From positions 1-64,000 of the forward strand of contig ADNK01001626.1 in assembly GCA_000320545.1 (NCBI GenBank): DNA of 64,000 nucleotides, read 5' to 3'. A program made the translations under genes and the position numbers. This document shows positions 39,647 through 52,090 of this stretch, piece by piece (positions within the stretch are counted from its first letter, which is position 1; each line of letters starts with the position of its first letter). The DNA comes from Bigelowiella natans CCMP2755 (Eukaryota > Cercozoa > Chlorarachniophyceae). The notes beneath the pieces are model-generated. The model worked only from the letters and a program-made list of their open reading frames with translations, searched no databases and was not told the origin of the DNA.

Positions 39647-40873
39647 TTTATTTCATCAACGAGGAAGCCATTATCCAACAGATATGACAAACCTGAGTTG
39701 TGAATCAGACAGATCATTTTGCTGCTTTGCTTTATGTTTGGGTCTTAGCTGAACTCTCACTTGAGTTGGTTGCGGAAACCCAGCTTTGGCTCGAGAAGGC
39801 AGGTCGTCGTTCGTACACAGTTTAAGGCTGCAACAACACAATCTTCTTCTTCTTCTTCCTCTTCTTCTTTTTCTTCTTCATCTTCATCTTCATCTCTTGG
39901 GTGAGAAGTTATTTTAAGTCGAAATTTGTACCGCTATTATCCTCCCAGGCAACTTGTAAAGATGTCAAGTTGTATGGCGAGCAGTACGTCTGCTTAGATC
40001 ATTTCCCTCCAAAGAATAGATCGTGCATTGTCTACGATTTCGGTATTCGTGATCAGGTCGGCGCTACCCTTTCAATTCTAACTTGGTGTTTTCCACACGA
40101 AATCAAGAAAATCGGTTCATCCAACGATTTGATTCATTATTTTACATACTAATAATTCGCACCATATCACCATCATCATCATCATCATCATCGTCATTAT
40201 AATCTGTCTACTATCTGACTGGCAGCCTGAATTTGGTGTGGAGATTGCTCGTAAACACAAATGCGAGGTACATATATTTGCATCGATGATCATGATACTC
40301 TTCTTATGTAATTCTGCGCTTTCAAAGAAAGATTGAATGGTACAGGGAAGAAGTTACATTTCTATATGACTACAAATCTCACTCATTCCAGGTTCACGCC
40401 TTCGATCCAAGCCCTGTCTCGTTGGAATGGTGGGAAAGCGAAAGTAAACAGACACCGCCATACTTCACATATCAAGGATATCTGAAATGACGACGACGAA
40501 CTTCTCCTGACTTTCAATTCTCTACACCATCAGAAGAAAGGCTGAGTGAAGTTCCTGGATATCACTTTCACCCATACGGTGCTGGGGGGGTAACTATCGA
40601 CGATAGGAAGAATAAGAAGAAAAGAAATTGATATGATGTTTAATATCTTGAAGCCTCTTTTTGTCGCTCGATGATTGCTTACTACGCGTTAAATTTGGTA
40701 TTTTTTTCAGATAAATGGCAATGTAAAATTGTACGAGTATAGTTGGGAACAAGTAGCAAATATTAGAATTCCAGTCTCAGTGTCAGATAAATGTACCAAG
40801 GTTGCTTTTCCCACCTATGCAGCATGCATGATGATGATGAAAGGTTATAACAAATACACACACACACACACAC

Positions 40874-40919
<46 letters not shown>

Positions 40920-42135
40920 AAACATATGTGTGTGTGTGTGTGTGTGTGTTTGTCATAATGGGTTTCATGAACTACCCTCAGGAAGCATGCGAATTAATGG
41001 AGGCCGAGCAGAAAGAATTCAAGGTAGAGATAGTATGTATGGGAATAGAGAGAGGGAGGCAAGGGACATCTGCCGAAAGCAGAGAAGATCAGCTCGATTC
41101 GATATTAGTTTTTATTTGGGATTGTAATGGATCTTCTTTCCCCCCCCCTCATCTCATCCTCTTTTGATTAAAGCTGCCGGTCCGCACCTTTGAGAGCATC
41201 AAGAACGAGCTCGGCCATGCGAATAAAACGATAGACATCGTGAAGCTTGATGTAGAAGGTCGTAGCTGTGACTGGTGATGATCATGATGATTTAGATGTG
41301 GCAGATCAGCAGCAGCAGCAGCAGCAGTAAATAATGGATCCTGGAGGCTTAAAATGAAAACTGACAGACCTGTGTGTTTCGTAGGCTCTGAATGGGAATT
41401 TTTGCAGCAGCTTTTGGACCAGTAAACTACTATTCATGCCTTGTTTTTGAATAAAATAGGGTTTGCTGTTGCTTTTATCATCATCTGCATGATGTTTCGC
41501 TTGAATGTATAGAAGCCATACAAGCTTACTTACCGCATTTAATTTTCCAGGGGGTGTCCAGACATTGACCAGTTTACTATCGAATACCATCACTACACCT
41601 TTGATAACAGGTGATAATAATAGTGGTGGTGGTGAGGATCATGAGGATCGTACTGATTATTGGAGAGCTTTATTTCCAACAGGGAGATATCGATAAATTA
41701 TAGGCTTACAAACTAATATCTACTTTTCTCAACATATGCAGATATGGTGGTGATGCTTCTCCAGAGATTAACTTAATATCGACGTTGCTTCATGTCTGCG
41801 GTCTGAAATCGGTGATGTTTTTGCATTGCTTGTCCTTTTTTGTCTATCTACCACTGATAGCTTTGCTATACATTTTGACAGTATCAGCTTGATTACGAAA
41901 TGGGTGGGTTCCCAGATGGAGCAAAACTTTACAAGGTTGTTGAAATAGGATGATTAGTCCTGAATCTATTGTCTCAATTTTTGCGATGTACATTTGGTTA
42001 TTCATTGATAGAAATTTTCATCATGCAATAATTTCATCAGGATTACGGATTGCAGCTGTATTTCAATACCATATCTTATGCTAAGCACTTAAAGCCATGG
42101 AATGAGAATCAAAAAGAAGAGGAGGAAACTAACTA
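39035..42135 (+). CDS. METTL24-like methyltransferase-domain protein with N-terminal membrane anchor
   Basis: The start at 39035 gives a basic tip and a hydrophobic signal anchor (LVALGALLLAISLLLYG), predicting a type II membrane protein with a lumenal domain. A Ser/Gly-rich stem follows (39245-39462). The methyltransferase part follows METTL24 and related FkbM-like families: CKDVKLYGEQYVC and CIVYDFGIRDQ (39948-40055); PEFGVEIARKHKCE (40226-40266); VHAFDPSPVSLEWW (40391-40443), the likely SAM-binding acidic loop; YHFHPYGAGG (40532-40588); NGNVKLYEYSW (40710-40786); TFESIKNELGH and IDIVKLDVEG (41172-41261); IDQFTIEYHH (41549-41611); then 41745-41809, 41882-41936 and 42042-42135. An in-frame TGA near 40487 falls inside an 88-base GT-AG intron. 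One exon near 39550 is unresolved. METTL24 itself has no firmly established substrate. Confidence 0.8.
40855..40949. repeat. (CA)n-(TA)n-(TG)n self-complementary block
   Basis: CA repeat 40855-40874, TA repeat 40876-40914, TG repeat 40926-40949, in an intron of the methyltransferase-like gene. Confidence 0.95.
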
Positions 42136-43171
42136 GATCGTGCACAGCATTCGATGTAATGAAATAAAATATTCTGATGTATCGTACAATTCGCTAGTCC
42201 ACATCACACATGTAAACATGCATGGATGGACGCGGCACAGATTCTATGTTTTGTCGACATGCACAATATATATGTGCAAGCATCTAGTTTGCACTCGTAG
42301 CGAAATTCACCACACGGTGCTTGCAGTCTTATTCGTCAACATGCATGTAGCCTGTTCTAGTGCTGCTCGTCCATCTAGATTTGTATATGTGGTGAAAGTA
42401 TGTTCATTAGGACAAGCATCATTTAGAAATATACGTCGTCCATATATCAGATTAAGGAGCTGTGGGTATAGCTATATGTATGTGCAGTTGCATGGCACAA
42501 CCAACTTTCGTCATTACTCTAGGATACTTATTGCTTTGCCGATACTTTGAGAATAAGCGCGAGCAGCATGTATGTGGACATTCTATGTTCACGAAGATTG
42601 TTTGATATCATATTGGTTATACTAAACCAACATTTAGATGGACAGAGATAAAGTTTTAACTCATTGCATTCCAATATATATCGAAAGAACAGTAGAATTT
42701 GCCGGCTTTCCAGCTTCGGCTAAAAAATGTCCTAATTTTGTTATAATTTTTCGTCTTTGTCGCCCGCGCATCCCCAAATGCATTTTGCACCCAATTCCAC
42801 TTGATTCAGCTAAAATTGGCTGCAGCTGAATTGTGCCAATATTTCTCTTGCTTTTGCAACAAGAGGATTATCTCTATGAAACGCTTTACCAGCCCTTGGT
42901 GAAACGCTTTTAAAAATACATTAGATTCAGAGTACAGCAGAGAGACTTAATAATTGACTTACAATCTTAATGATCTTGCAGAAGCTGCACTTGGCCTTTT
43001 CCGACTGTATAATATATTGGTGTGAGTGAAGAATTTGTTTTACTCATTTGAGGCGCAACTGCTCTGGAGCTTATGCTTCCATAAAGACTACCTTGGTGTT
43101 TCAAAGTTTCTACTCGTCATGTTCGGATTGTACGTATTTGGTCTCTGTTACGAATAAGTGTTAGTTGCATT
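42136..43171. other. Convergent spacer between the methyltransferase-like gene and MYB
   Basis: About 42140-42640 carries ATGCAT, CATG and CTAG words in high density, like the other 3' spacers. The remainder is AT-rich, with no gene recognised. Confidence 0.45.
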
Positions 43172-44567
43172 TCATCTAAAGGATGATCTATTCACCTCTA
43201 TTGTCGTAATAACGGGAATTCGACCGTCTGAAGTGCAGGTTCCACTTAAAGCAAATGCAATCAGGCGCGATCTTTTCTTCGGAGGATTTGAATTCACCCT
43301 GTCAAATAAAGGATCAATTTCTACATTATGCGATGCACAAGTAAATTTCTCACATTTTTCTTTTGCGAAGAATGGAGGGCCTAGTAGCTGTTGCTCCGAA
43401 AAGTCCATTCGAGATTCGAGAAATGTACTCTCTAGAAGATCATCGTAATGGAAGGGTCAGACTTAATTGAGACAATTTGCTGGAAGATAACAAAAGTGGA
43501 GTAAACTAGCTATGGAACACCTGTTGTTGCTAGGATAGAAACCTTCTGCGGCAAGAGATCGTCTGGACCCTCCCTGAAACAGCATGCAACGTAACGGCAC
43601 CATTTTATTTCTGTAGTGTGGGGAGTGGCTTACTTCGCGGACACCATTATTCCTCGATAATGTGATCTTGTTGAAGTCCAGCTTTCTTACAGGTTTCCTG
43701 ACTTTGCGTCGAGGTGGTCTTCCACGTTTAGCAGCTAATTTACCTTTTGCACCCTTATCACCATGCTTGCTCAGCAACCTTTTCAGAGTTGAATTCCAGC
43801 GATTCTTGATTGCATTATCCGTCCTGCCGTTTGTTCAATAATTTAGAACACATTGTTTTGGTAGAATCTAACTAAAGTACCTTCCGGGCAATCGTTTCGC
43901 AATCTCAGCCCACTTATTCCCGAGTTCCTGGTGAGCTTGGATGATAACCTCATCCTCTGCCTCAGTCCATGAAGCTTTGCAGATTGCTGGATTCAGATGA
44001 TTGTACCATCTGAGCAGCAAAACATGGATTCACCGTGTTTACCTGTCAATTTCAACTTGAATATTACCTTTCTCGACATTGTTTGCCAAGCCTTCCTCCA
44101 ACATGTTGCGCGATCAAAGACCATTTTTTCACGCCATACTTTTGGACCATCGCAATGACGAGCACATCCTCCTAATAAGTTATTCGTCAGTGGATCAGAT
44201 CGCGAATGATTGCTTGCAAATATTCGAACACCTCTGTTGTCCAGGGCCCTTTCACAAGTCCAGGACGCAACACCTTCTGCCAGCGATGTAGGCATTGAAC
44301 GTCTGTCTTTCTCCCTTGGAAACCTGCCTCCGCAATTTGCTTCCAGTTTCTCCCATCGAATAACTCGACAGCTCTTCGCAATCGCGCATCCTATGTATAG
44401 GCGAGAGACAGAATTGTGATTTAGCGTCTTTAAATATTATCATGTATATGAATCGTTATGGAACCAAATAAAAACGCCATGAAGCTATTCCCTCGTACCT
44501 CCTCTGCCGTCCAGCGGCCGCGAAAACGTTTAGTTTTTTTCTTCCTCGAATCCTGCGATTTGTTCAT
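43172..44567 (-). CDS. R1R2R3-type MYB transcription factor
   Basis: Nuclear DNA-binding protein with three MYB repeats. The start is the ATG at 44567; an in-frame TGA lies just upstream, which supports it. R1 begins FRGRWTAEE before a donor near 44505 and continues DARLRRAVELFDGRNWKQIAE with CLHRWQKVL (44392-44235). R2 is GPWTTE plus EDVLVIAMVQKYGVKKWSLIAQH with GKQCRER (44172-44075). R3 is ASWTEAEDEVIIQAHQELGNKWAEIAKRLPGR and TDNAIKNRWNSTLKR (44010-43790). The regularly spaced Trp residues are present. After the repeats come a basic region (43780-43680) and Ser/Phe-rich C-terminal exons, the last being 43445-43172 with a TGA stop. The three-repeat arrangement is that of animal c-MYB and plant MYB3R cell-cycle regulators; the target genes here are unknown. 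The C-terminal splicing is approximate. Confidence 0.88.
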
Positions 44568-44933
44568 GCCAACGGTGTTCAGGAGTCACAGGGAGAAGCA
44601 GCGAGGGCACGGGTAATGCAGTTTCTAAGGTTGGGTTGCGTCTTTTATTGGGGTGGGCGGGTTGTTCCAGCAGTCGCCAAGGCCCTAACTCTTTTACGAC
44701 AACCCGCGCTTTCATCAGTCACTCTCTTACCATGTTTCAGCCTTATTTCTACGATTTGTACGACACAAAAAATGTAGTTGCCGTTAATTATGTAATATAT
44801 TATCTAATTGGGTCAGGTCGTTTAATATTTTCGAAGATACGATTTATATTCCTTTTAAATCTACGGAGAGGTTTAGATTTGAAGGCATTCAACTTGACCC
44901 CCTTTTTGCAGAAATACTTGTTCTAAAAAGAAG

Positions 44934-45250
44934 ATGCACTTTGTTCCAAAGGAATCTAAATTGGCTGCAAATAGATTTAAAAAACTTGATAATATATTTA
45001 ATACGGTCAAATATGAATTGAAATTAAGGTAATATTTCAACATTTTTTTCTTTGATAATCTTTTACATTTAATTTTAGGAATATTCAAAATGGATGGGAT
45101 TTCGTTCATAAATCTGCTAGGACATTGTATTGCGTCTCTTTCCCTCGCGGACAAACCTCTCAGCCTTTCAATCTAATACCGGCTATCTGTGTAGACTTTC
45201 AGACTCCCAAATCACTACATGTGCAGAATGATCTTGATTTTTGTACATGA
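44934..45250 (+). CDS. Small two-exon orphan protein, 88 residues
   Basis: Exon 1 is 44934-45028 and exon 2 is 45079-45250, joined by a 50-base GT-AG intron that keeps the frame (AG|G). The product starts MHFVPKESKLAANRFKK and contains FVHKSARTLYCVSFPRG before a TGA stop. It is basic in its first half with no signal peptide or membrane segment, and I do not recognise it. Support comes only from a clean start, stop and splice pattern and protein-like composition. It lies in the AT-rich spacer between the divergent MYB and HAD-phosphatase genes. It could be part of a longer transcript or a chance open frame. Confidence 0.4.
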
Positions 45251-45862
45251 TATCTGCATAATTGCTTGGAAACTTCAGATAATTGAAGCAATTTCGTCTT
45301 TGAAAATATATTGAAATCCGGGATTCCTGTTATTACTGTATATCCCCATTTTCGATGTTGCTCTGAAAACAGAGCATTTAAACCAAATTATGCAACTTAA
45401 TCTTCAAGTTTTCGACCGAACATCGACTGCGAATGTACTAAATTTCTTACAGAAATTGTCTCATATCCCGATATTCTAATTTTTTATCCCCAGTAGTATT
45501 CATTGAGTTTTAGCCATCGATTTGGATTAAGACTGGAAGTTGGAGCTTCAATCTAGCGTATGGATTTTCATGCGTCCATAGCTGTTGATTGGAGACAATT
45601 TTGAACGCGCAAAATAAAGTTTTAAAAATAAATATCGTGACCTGTCTCAAAGCATAGAGTTCAGAACCTCGATCATTAGGTAACTCTCCCTCCTCGTGGA
45701 GCTCGCACGTGTTTCCAGTGCTAATGGTGTCTACAGGATTAGATTTCCCATTCAAAATGTAGAATAAATTTGATTCGAAGGGGGTTAATCTTCTTTTCGG
45801 AATGTTGGGTGTAGATCCGATCTATTCCTCGAAAACAACGTGTTTGTGTTCACAGGCTAGCA

Positions 45863-46862
45863 ATGAAGAAAAGAAGTGGTTCGAAAGTGTCTATCGTGAA
45901 GAGGAGGAGAGAGGCAGAGCAACTTCTAATGAACGCGGTACAACCTGATATTTTAAAAGCGCATACAATAGTCAAAATTTGATGTATGTGGAATGACTAC
46001 TGAAGGTAAAGCAAGGAAAAGCCAATTTCCTTGAGAAAGACCTTCCAACGGACTGGCGTCCAACTCCCCCCATGCCACCATCTATGATAAAAATGGTAAT
46101 GGCGAGTATTTGTGGGTATCGTTTCCCAATTGTCCTGAGGCAGTACGTACGGTGTAATAATAATCATAAAAGGTACTCTGGGATATGGATCGCACTCTGC
46201 TGAAAACACACACGAGGGGCCTATGGAAAGATGATATTGCAAAACTAGCCGAAGAAGTCACACGAGCTTTCAAAATTGTGGTAAAATCTTGCACTCGTTT
46301 ATGTGAAGAATGACAGCTTAAGTGCTCGTGTCAGGTTCCTCATTTATTACATCAAAAGTTTTCTGTGGGAATTGTCACGTTCTCTGATAAGCTACGTGTC
46401 AAAAGCGGAAAGGAAGGCATTGCTGGAGAAGATTTAGTCGGGGATCTAATTCTTGAAACATTCTCTGACTTGTACTCAAAAGTACGAAAGTTGAAAGACA
46501 ACAAAGATTACGCGCGCAAGAATGCGGAGCACATTCGAGACCAGCTCTACATAGCAGCTGCGCTACCAAAGCTTCGCAACCGTCAAGAGAATAAGGGGGC
46601 TGAAATGCCGAATTCGAAAAGTTGGCATATAGATCAAGTGATCAAAGAATACAAGGAAAGAACAGGGTCGACGCTTTCCTATGACGAAATAATGTTATTT
46701 GACGATACCCTTGAAAATGTTGAAGCTGCATTGAAGTCTGGGGTTCATGCATTTGCAGTTCTACCAAAAAGTGCCTTCACTAGCTCGTGCTGGGAGGTCG
46801 CGTTAGAAGCGATAGTATCACCGAATAGCACCAAATCAAGATTGGCCGGTAGAGAGAGATAA
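45863..46862 (+). CDS. HAD-superfamily phosphatase-like protein
   Basis: Exons read as about 45863-45939, 46007-46095, 46174-46281 and 46336-46862. The start at 45863 gives a very basic N-terminus (MKKRSGSKVSIVKRRR). HAD motif I is VLWDMDRTLLKTH, with the nucleophile and acid/base aspartates in DMDRT. Motif II is likely GIVTFSDK. The C-terminal motif IV is LFDDTLENVEAA. A lysine-rich stretch between them may supply motif III. About 265 residues long. The motif set predicts a Mg-dependent phosphohydrolase; the motif IV region recalls the MDP-1 group of phosphatases, but the substrate cannot be inferred. The insert between motifs II and IV is long and helical (DLVGDLILETFSDLYSKV). It converges with the HSPA13-like gene. 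Confidence 0.72.
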
Positions 46863-47137
46863 TATTTACTTCGAGGATCTGGCTAGCCGTGATTCATCAT
46901 TTGGTTTTGTAGTGATACAGAACATTTATTTGCATGCATGATCTTCCAGATGATTTAGAACATAAACATGTCTAGATGTGCGTGCAGCAATCTCATAGTG
47001 CTAGAAGAAGATTAGCAGTTGTTAAGATGAGCTATATGTGCACATATATGTATGAGACGGATGTAATGAATGGATTATTTTTTTTCAATTGTCATCCTAA
47101 TGTAGCTGTGCAAAGCTGCGGCTACAGCACTTAAATT

Positions 47138-47173
<36 letters not shown>

Positions 47174-47956
47174 TTACACATATGAAGGACATTATAGTGT
47201 TATTCGGCCCATCTGCTATTGTGGCAATATGTTACTTAAATATGCCCTCAAATGTTAGCACCATCTAGCCATATACAGGCTGCCACCAGAGCTTGCACTA
47301 ATAATATATTACATACATGAGTGCAGGGTGTCGTGAACCTATGGACTTGCCATCCACCACTTATCGAAGGGTGGTGGCAGTATCATTACGCTATGATAAT
47401 TAGGTTGTGGGCACTTGCGCTATGATACCGATATGCGAGCGCAATCTAGCAATATGTCGCGTGTGTATGCGCAGTCAGTCATCATCGTATATGCGTATGT
47501 GTCGCGCAGCATTTGCAAAGTGCGTGCAATGTCTAGTCATTGGTAAACGAATCGCACAAGCTAGTGCTATAGATGGCATCGTATATGGGACCCTATAGGT
47601 CCTATATTCGTATAACCGTGTTGCATTGCGCATATATCAACCAAAGCAAAAGCGCCGTGTGTGGGAATTAATAAGGCGAATCGTCAAAAGCCAACTACTA
47701 CACGGCCTAGCTCCTGCTTGTGAAATAACATCCAGATATACAGCTTTTTGCATGAAATAGCACGAGACAAGCTGAATAGATAGGTCCGGATTTTTATGTG
47801 TATGTAGGCAAATTGTGCAAATAAGCATCTCAGTCGTTTTCCATGTGCGCATCATTACATTAGGATATCTAGGTATACATCCACTAATATGGCCACATGC
47901 TCTAATCAGCAACATTCTACATACTCCAGCTCGGTATTACTGCTTTTGTCCTTATT
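46863..47956. other. Convergent spacer between the HAD phosphatase and HSPA13
   Basis: Contains GCATGC, TCTAGATG and GTGCAC-type palindromes, a short (CA)n tract (47139-47170) and no recognised gene. Both flanking genes end here. Confidence 0.45.
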
Positions 47957-48688
47957 CTAATCATAGTCCTCTTCGTCGTCGTCGTCGTCATCGTCAAGTT
48001 CCGATGAGACTTGTCGCTTCACGATGGCGCCGTCCTTCATTGGAAGCTCTACAGCTGACACTGGGACTGGCCATGTACCACCTGTGGAAATGTTTAGCGA
48101 CTAATTAATTAAGAAAAAAATAGGTATCTCTACGACTTTAAATAAATGGAAAAACAGATCTTGCTCTCTCCTAAGTGCGAATCGTTGCAACGCTGCTACT
48201 GCTGCCGTGTTCATATTTTCCCCCGAAAATTCTTAAATGAAGTCGTACTTATAACGCCAGCTTGTATGGCGACACCCATTGTTACGGCTAGCTCAGGGTC
48301 CACGCGTGTGTCCAATTCCTGATAAAAGCAAAAGAAAGTACGACAGCAAGATTCCTCATAAATTGGAGGTCTCACCCTATCGCATCCTATATTGGCTGCT
48401 CTCGCAGCACCACCACTTCAACGGAAATATGACTCTCATGACCGACAAAGCAATCTCGAAGAGAAGATGAAGAAAATCAATCGTGCCATTAGTAAGTAAG
48501 ACCTTGCCACCGAAGTGCTCTGATATCAGTTCGCGTACCCTTCAATTTGACAATGTCGCCGTTCATTATGTTGTGTTGGGATGATCGTAATATGCAGCAA
48601 CACAGAGAACACAGAGCTATTCTCTTCAAGATGTTTGCAGGTAAAATAATAGTTCAGCTACCAACCAATCCTCCTTCATTCATAAGGC

Positions 48689-48723
<35 letters not shown>

Positions 48724-50266
48724 CCATCGTTTACCTTGGCACACGAGTTGAACCCCCCACAAGGACTATCGAGTCGATATCCGGCCTTGTTACCGAAGCC
48801 ATCTCCAAAGCAGCATCCACAGGGACAAGAACCTTTCCGTAGACGACAACACCAATGCTATCATCATCATCATCATCACCGCTGCTATTATTACTAGGAA
48901 AAAAAATCTCCTTCACAGCTGCGGTTGAATGAATGAATAAATAGATAAAACTAGTTGCAAAGTTGGAGATGTGGAGATTGGTACAATCACCTTCTTAAAC
49001 AACTCCTTGTTGACGTCCTCAAACTCCTCTATGTAGTGGCAGCAATGTCCACACACACATACACACACACAGAGAGAGACAGAGAGAGAGATAGAGAGAG
49101 AGATAGAGAGGATCACGATTTAACATGTGTTTAAAAAGTTACATATTCGCAACAAGGGTGCTGAGTGATGATGCTGTCCTGTGTGAATGTTCGCACCGCG
49201 AGTGATGATAAGCTGAGCAACGTTCTCTCCGTCGCCAAGCTTTCGCATGGATATCTGGAAGGGGGGAAGGGGGGAGGAGGATGAAGTTGAGAGGTCCCAT
49301 TGTAGCGCTGGCCCCTGGAATCGCAGGTATGCATATACCCCACTCGCTCGGACACCCCCCCCCCCCCCCCCCCCTCCCCCCGGTATAAACTGCAACCTGT
49401 GACTCTTTCTTGACGCTGAGCTCGATCTTTATCCGCTCGCACTCCTCCGTGAGCTGATTGAGAAGGAATTGGGAGATTTACTGGACGTTGACTTAATTTC
49501 GTTATACAATACATATGTTGTTGTTGCGGCACGATTCCAACACGACACAAATGATAAAGCTGCTACCCTCTGAATATCTCCGGGTTCAACAAGATCCATC
49601 CTGAAGAATATGTATGCATACAAACAAGATATGCAGCAAACGTCTCAGCAGAAGCGATCAGGTTAGTTTTGCTGCGCTATTATCCACACAGCGAGGAAAG
49701 CTTCGGCTGAGATTTTAAATCGCTAATAGCGCCATATCATCTTCTAGCCCTGTATAGCAATTGCGCAACTCTCCGCGTACCCATGTTCCTTATGAAGTCT
49801 TGCTGAAAGATGACGCCTTAATCGCCGATTGAAATCCTGACCTCCAAGTCTATTATCTCCTGGAATGAAAGTGTGTGTGTGTGTGTGTGTGTGAGGGGGG
49901 GGGGGGGGGTATTGTGTCCGATCGAGTGGGATAGATGCATACCTGCCATTCCAAGTACCCAAAACATCCCATTTCGCTTGCGCAGAAGCGATACGTCGAG
50001 CGTCCCCCCCCCCAGATCCACCACCATAACTAACGATGTTCCTAGCAACGTGGTGATGGAGATGAGAACGTTTAGCCATTGAAAGATATGACGGAGTTAA
50101 GGTGTAGGGTGATGATGATGGCTATTCAATGATGGTGATGATGATGATGACGACAATGATGATGATAATGATGATGATGATGATGATGATGATATTGACG
50201 ACAATGATGATGATAATGACGACAATGATGATGATGATGACGACAATGATGATGATGATGACGACA

Positions 50267-50301
<35 letters not shown>

Positions 50302-52050
50302 CTCGGAATACCAGCTTCCTTGTCCACTCCGTAGGCAAGGGCTGCTGCCGTCGGCTGATGATCAAGATGAAGGGGATGTTATGCGAAGGAGCGACAACAC
50401 CAGAAAGAAGATAGAGGAGGAGACTGATCATTATTATTGCGCGGAGGATCATAGCTAACTCGTAGAAATGGCCATTCACAATCGTCTTTTTCATTCCTTC
50501 ATTTACTTCTCAACTCCGCAATTTACTTCGCCATCTCCCGACTACATCTTCGCATCACAAGCAATATATCTTCTTCTACCGTATTCACCTACCTCACTAA
50601 CGATTCTCACCACGTGCAAGCCAGCGATTTCAGCAGCCCAGCTCGTAGCATTGCGCTGACTCGACCCGAAATCCGCGGGCACAGATATGACGGTCCTCTT
50701 CACCACTACCTGCACACACCAGTAAGTAGGATAAGCAATCAACCTCCTCGAAGTATTGTGATTTTGTCTCCTAGATTCCTGCATCTCTCTTGTCATCTCT
50801 CTCTTTCTCTCCTCCTCCTCCTCCTCATGTCCTTCCTCCTCAATGTAATCATCATCATCATCATCATCGTCGTCGTCATCACTACCGGCTGCATACTCGT
50901 GGACAGCTCTTCTTCAGCAGTTTCCCTGTGGGTTATGATGTGCAGAGGTTGGAGGAGGGGGGGGGGGGGGGGGGGGGAGAGAACAAGGAGAGGGAGAGAA
51001 TCAAAACTCATAAAAGACAGAGAAAGAAATCGAAGACATACGAAAGCAACACGTTCGTCGCTCGTCATTGCAAACAATAACAACAGTAACAACAGCAAGT
51101 GTAGGAATAGATCATAGAGGCATGCTGGTGCACGAGTATGAACGATGGAAGTGGTATACTTCAGCCTCTTGATGATGATAGCCCCTACTTCCTCAGGAGA
51201 TATGTATGTTAAAGAAGAAGAAGAAGAAGAAGAAGAAGAAGAAGAAGCAATGGATTTTCCTTCCTCATTTCTCTTTTCTTCTTCTTGTTCTTCGGGAGAC
51301 AACGGCGTGCCGTATGGAGTGGTTTCCGCATGCTCAACAGCAAAATGCACCGAGCCGTTGGATCTGAAAGAAGACAACGAAGAAATTAAGATGAAGAAGC
51401 TGTACCAGTGAGGAGGAATCAGAAAGGTTTGCAGCTACTAGGTGAACCACTCACAACGAGACAGAGTAGAGGGAGGAGTTTCTGCAGCAAATATTAGCAC
51501 CTTCGAAAGAGTCGGAACGGATAGATTACTTGAAGATCGACCACTTCTTCCTCACTAAACGTCTTTCCTATAAATCTATTTCACGAAACCGCAAGGAACA
51601 GCAGGAAGATATAAATAAATAATATACCATATGCTCCGTGCAAGCACAATGAGAGATTGCTGGTCATTGTTTTCTTTATTTGTCTGTGTAGGGGAGGGAG
51701 AAGAGGCACCGCTTGGCATCGTAGAGAGTATTGTGGGGATTGACTTCGGCCTGTCGCCTGGCTTCCCGCCCAACAAGAATACCCTTATAATATTCAGAAG
51801 AATCATCATCCAAGTGTGTGCGCGTGAGTGTTCAATACGTAACTTTTGTAACTTTTATACTAATTCGCACCGGACTGAAATTCTCTGTCGTTTACAGAAA
51901 TCTCATGAACTCTCACGTGCTGACTATACATCTAAAGGAGACGGGTAGTACCTGAGGAGTGAAGGCTATTATAGATGGTATCGTTGTCTTGTTTTCCTCC
52001 GGCCTGAACACTATCCTTTCGCCTGTTCCAGCTGAAGGTAAATAGCGACG

Positions 52051-52090
<40 letters not shown>

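Noticed and set aside
40485-40490. In-frame TGA inside the methyltransferase-like gene, suggesting selenocysteine or a pseudogene
   Set aside because: An 88-base GT-AG intron (GTAAAC near 40444 to ATCAG near 40531) removes the TGA and joins WWESE to ERLSEVPGYHF in frame.
45510-45755. Minus-strand 81-residue open frame upstream of MYB
   Set aside because: Could be an upstream MYB exon but no in-phase junction to the MYB start is evident, and an in-frame stop precedes the MYB ATG.
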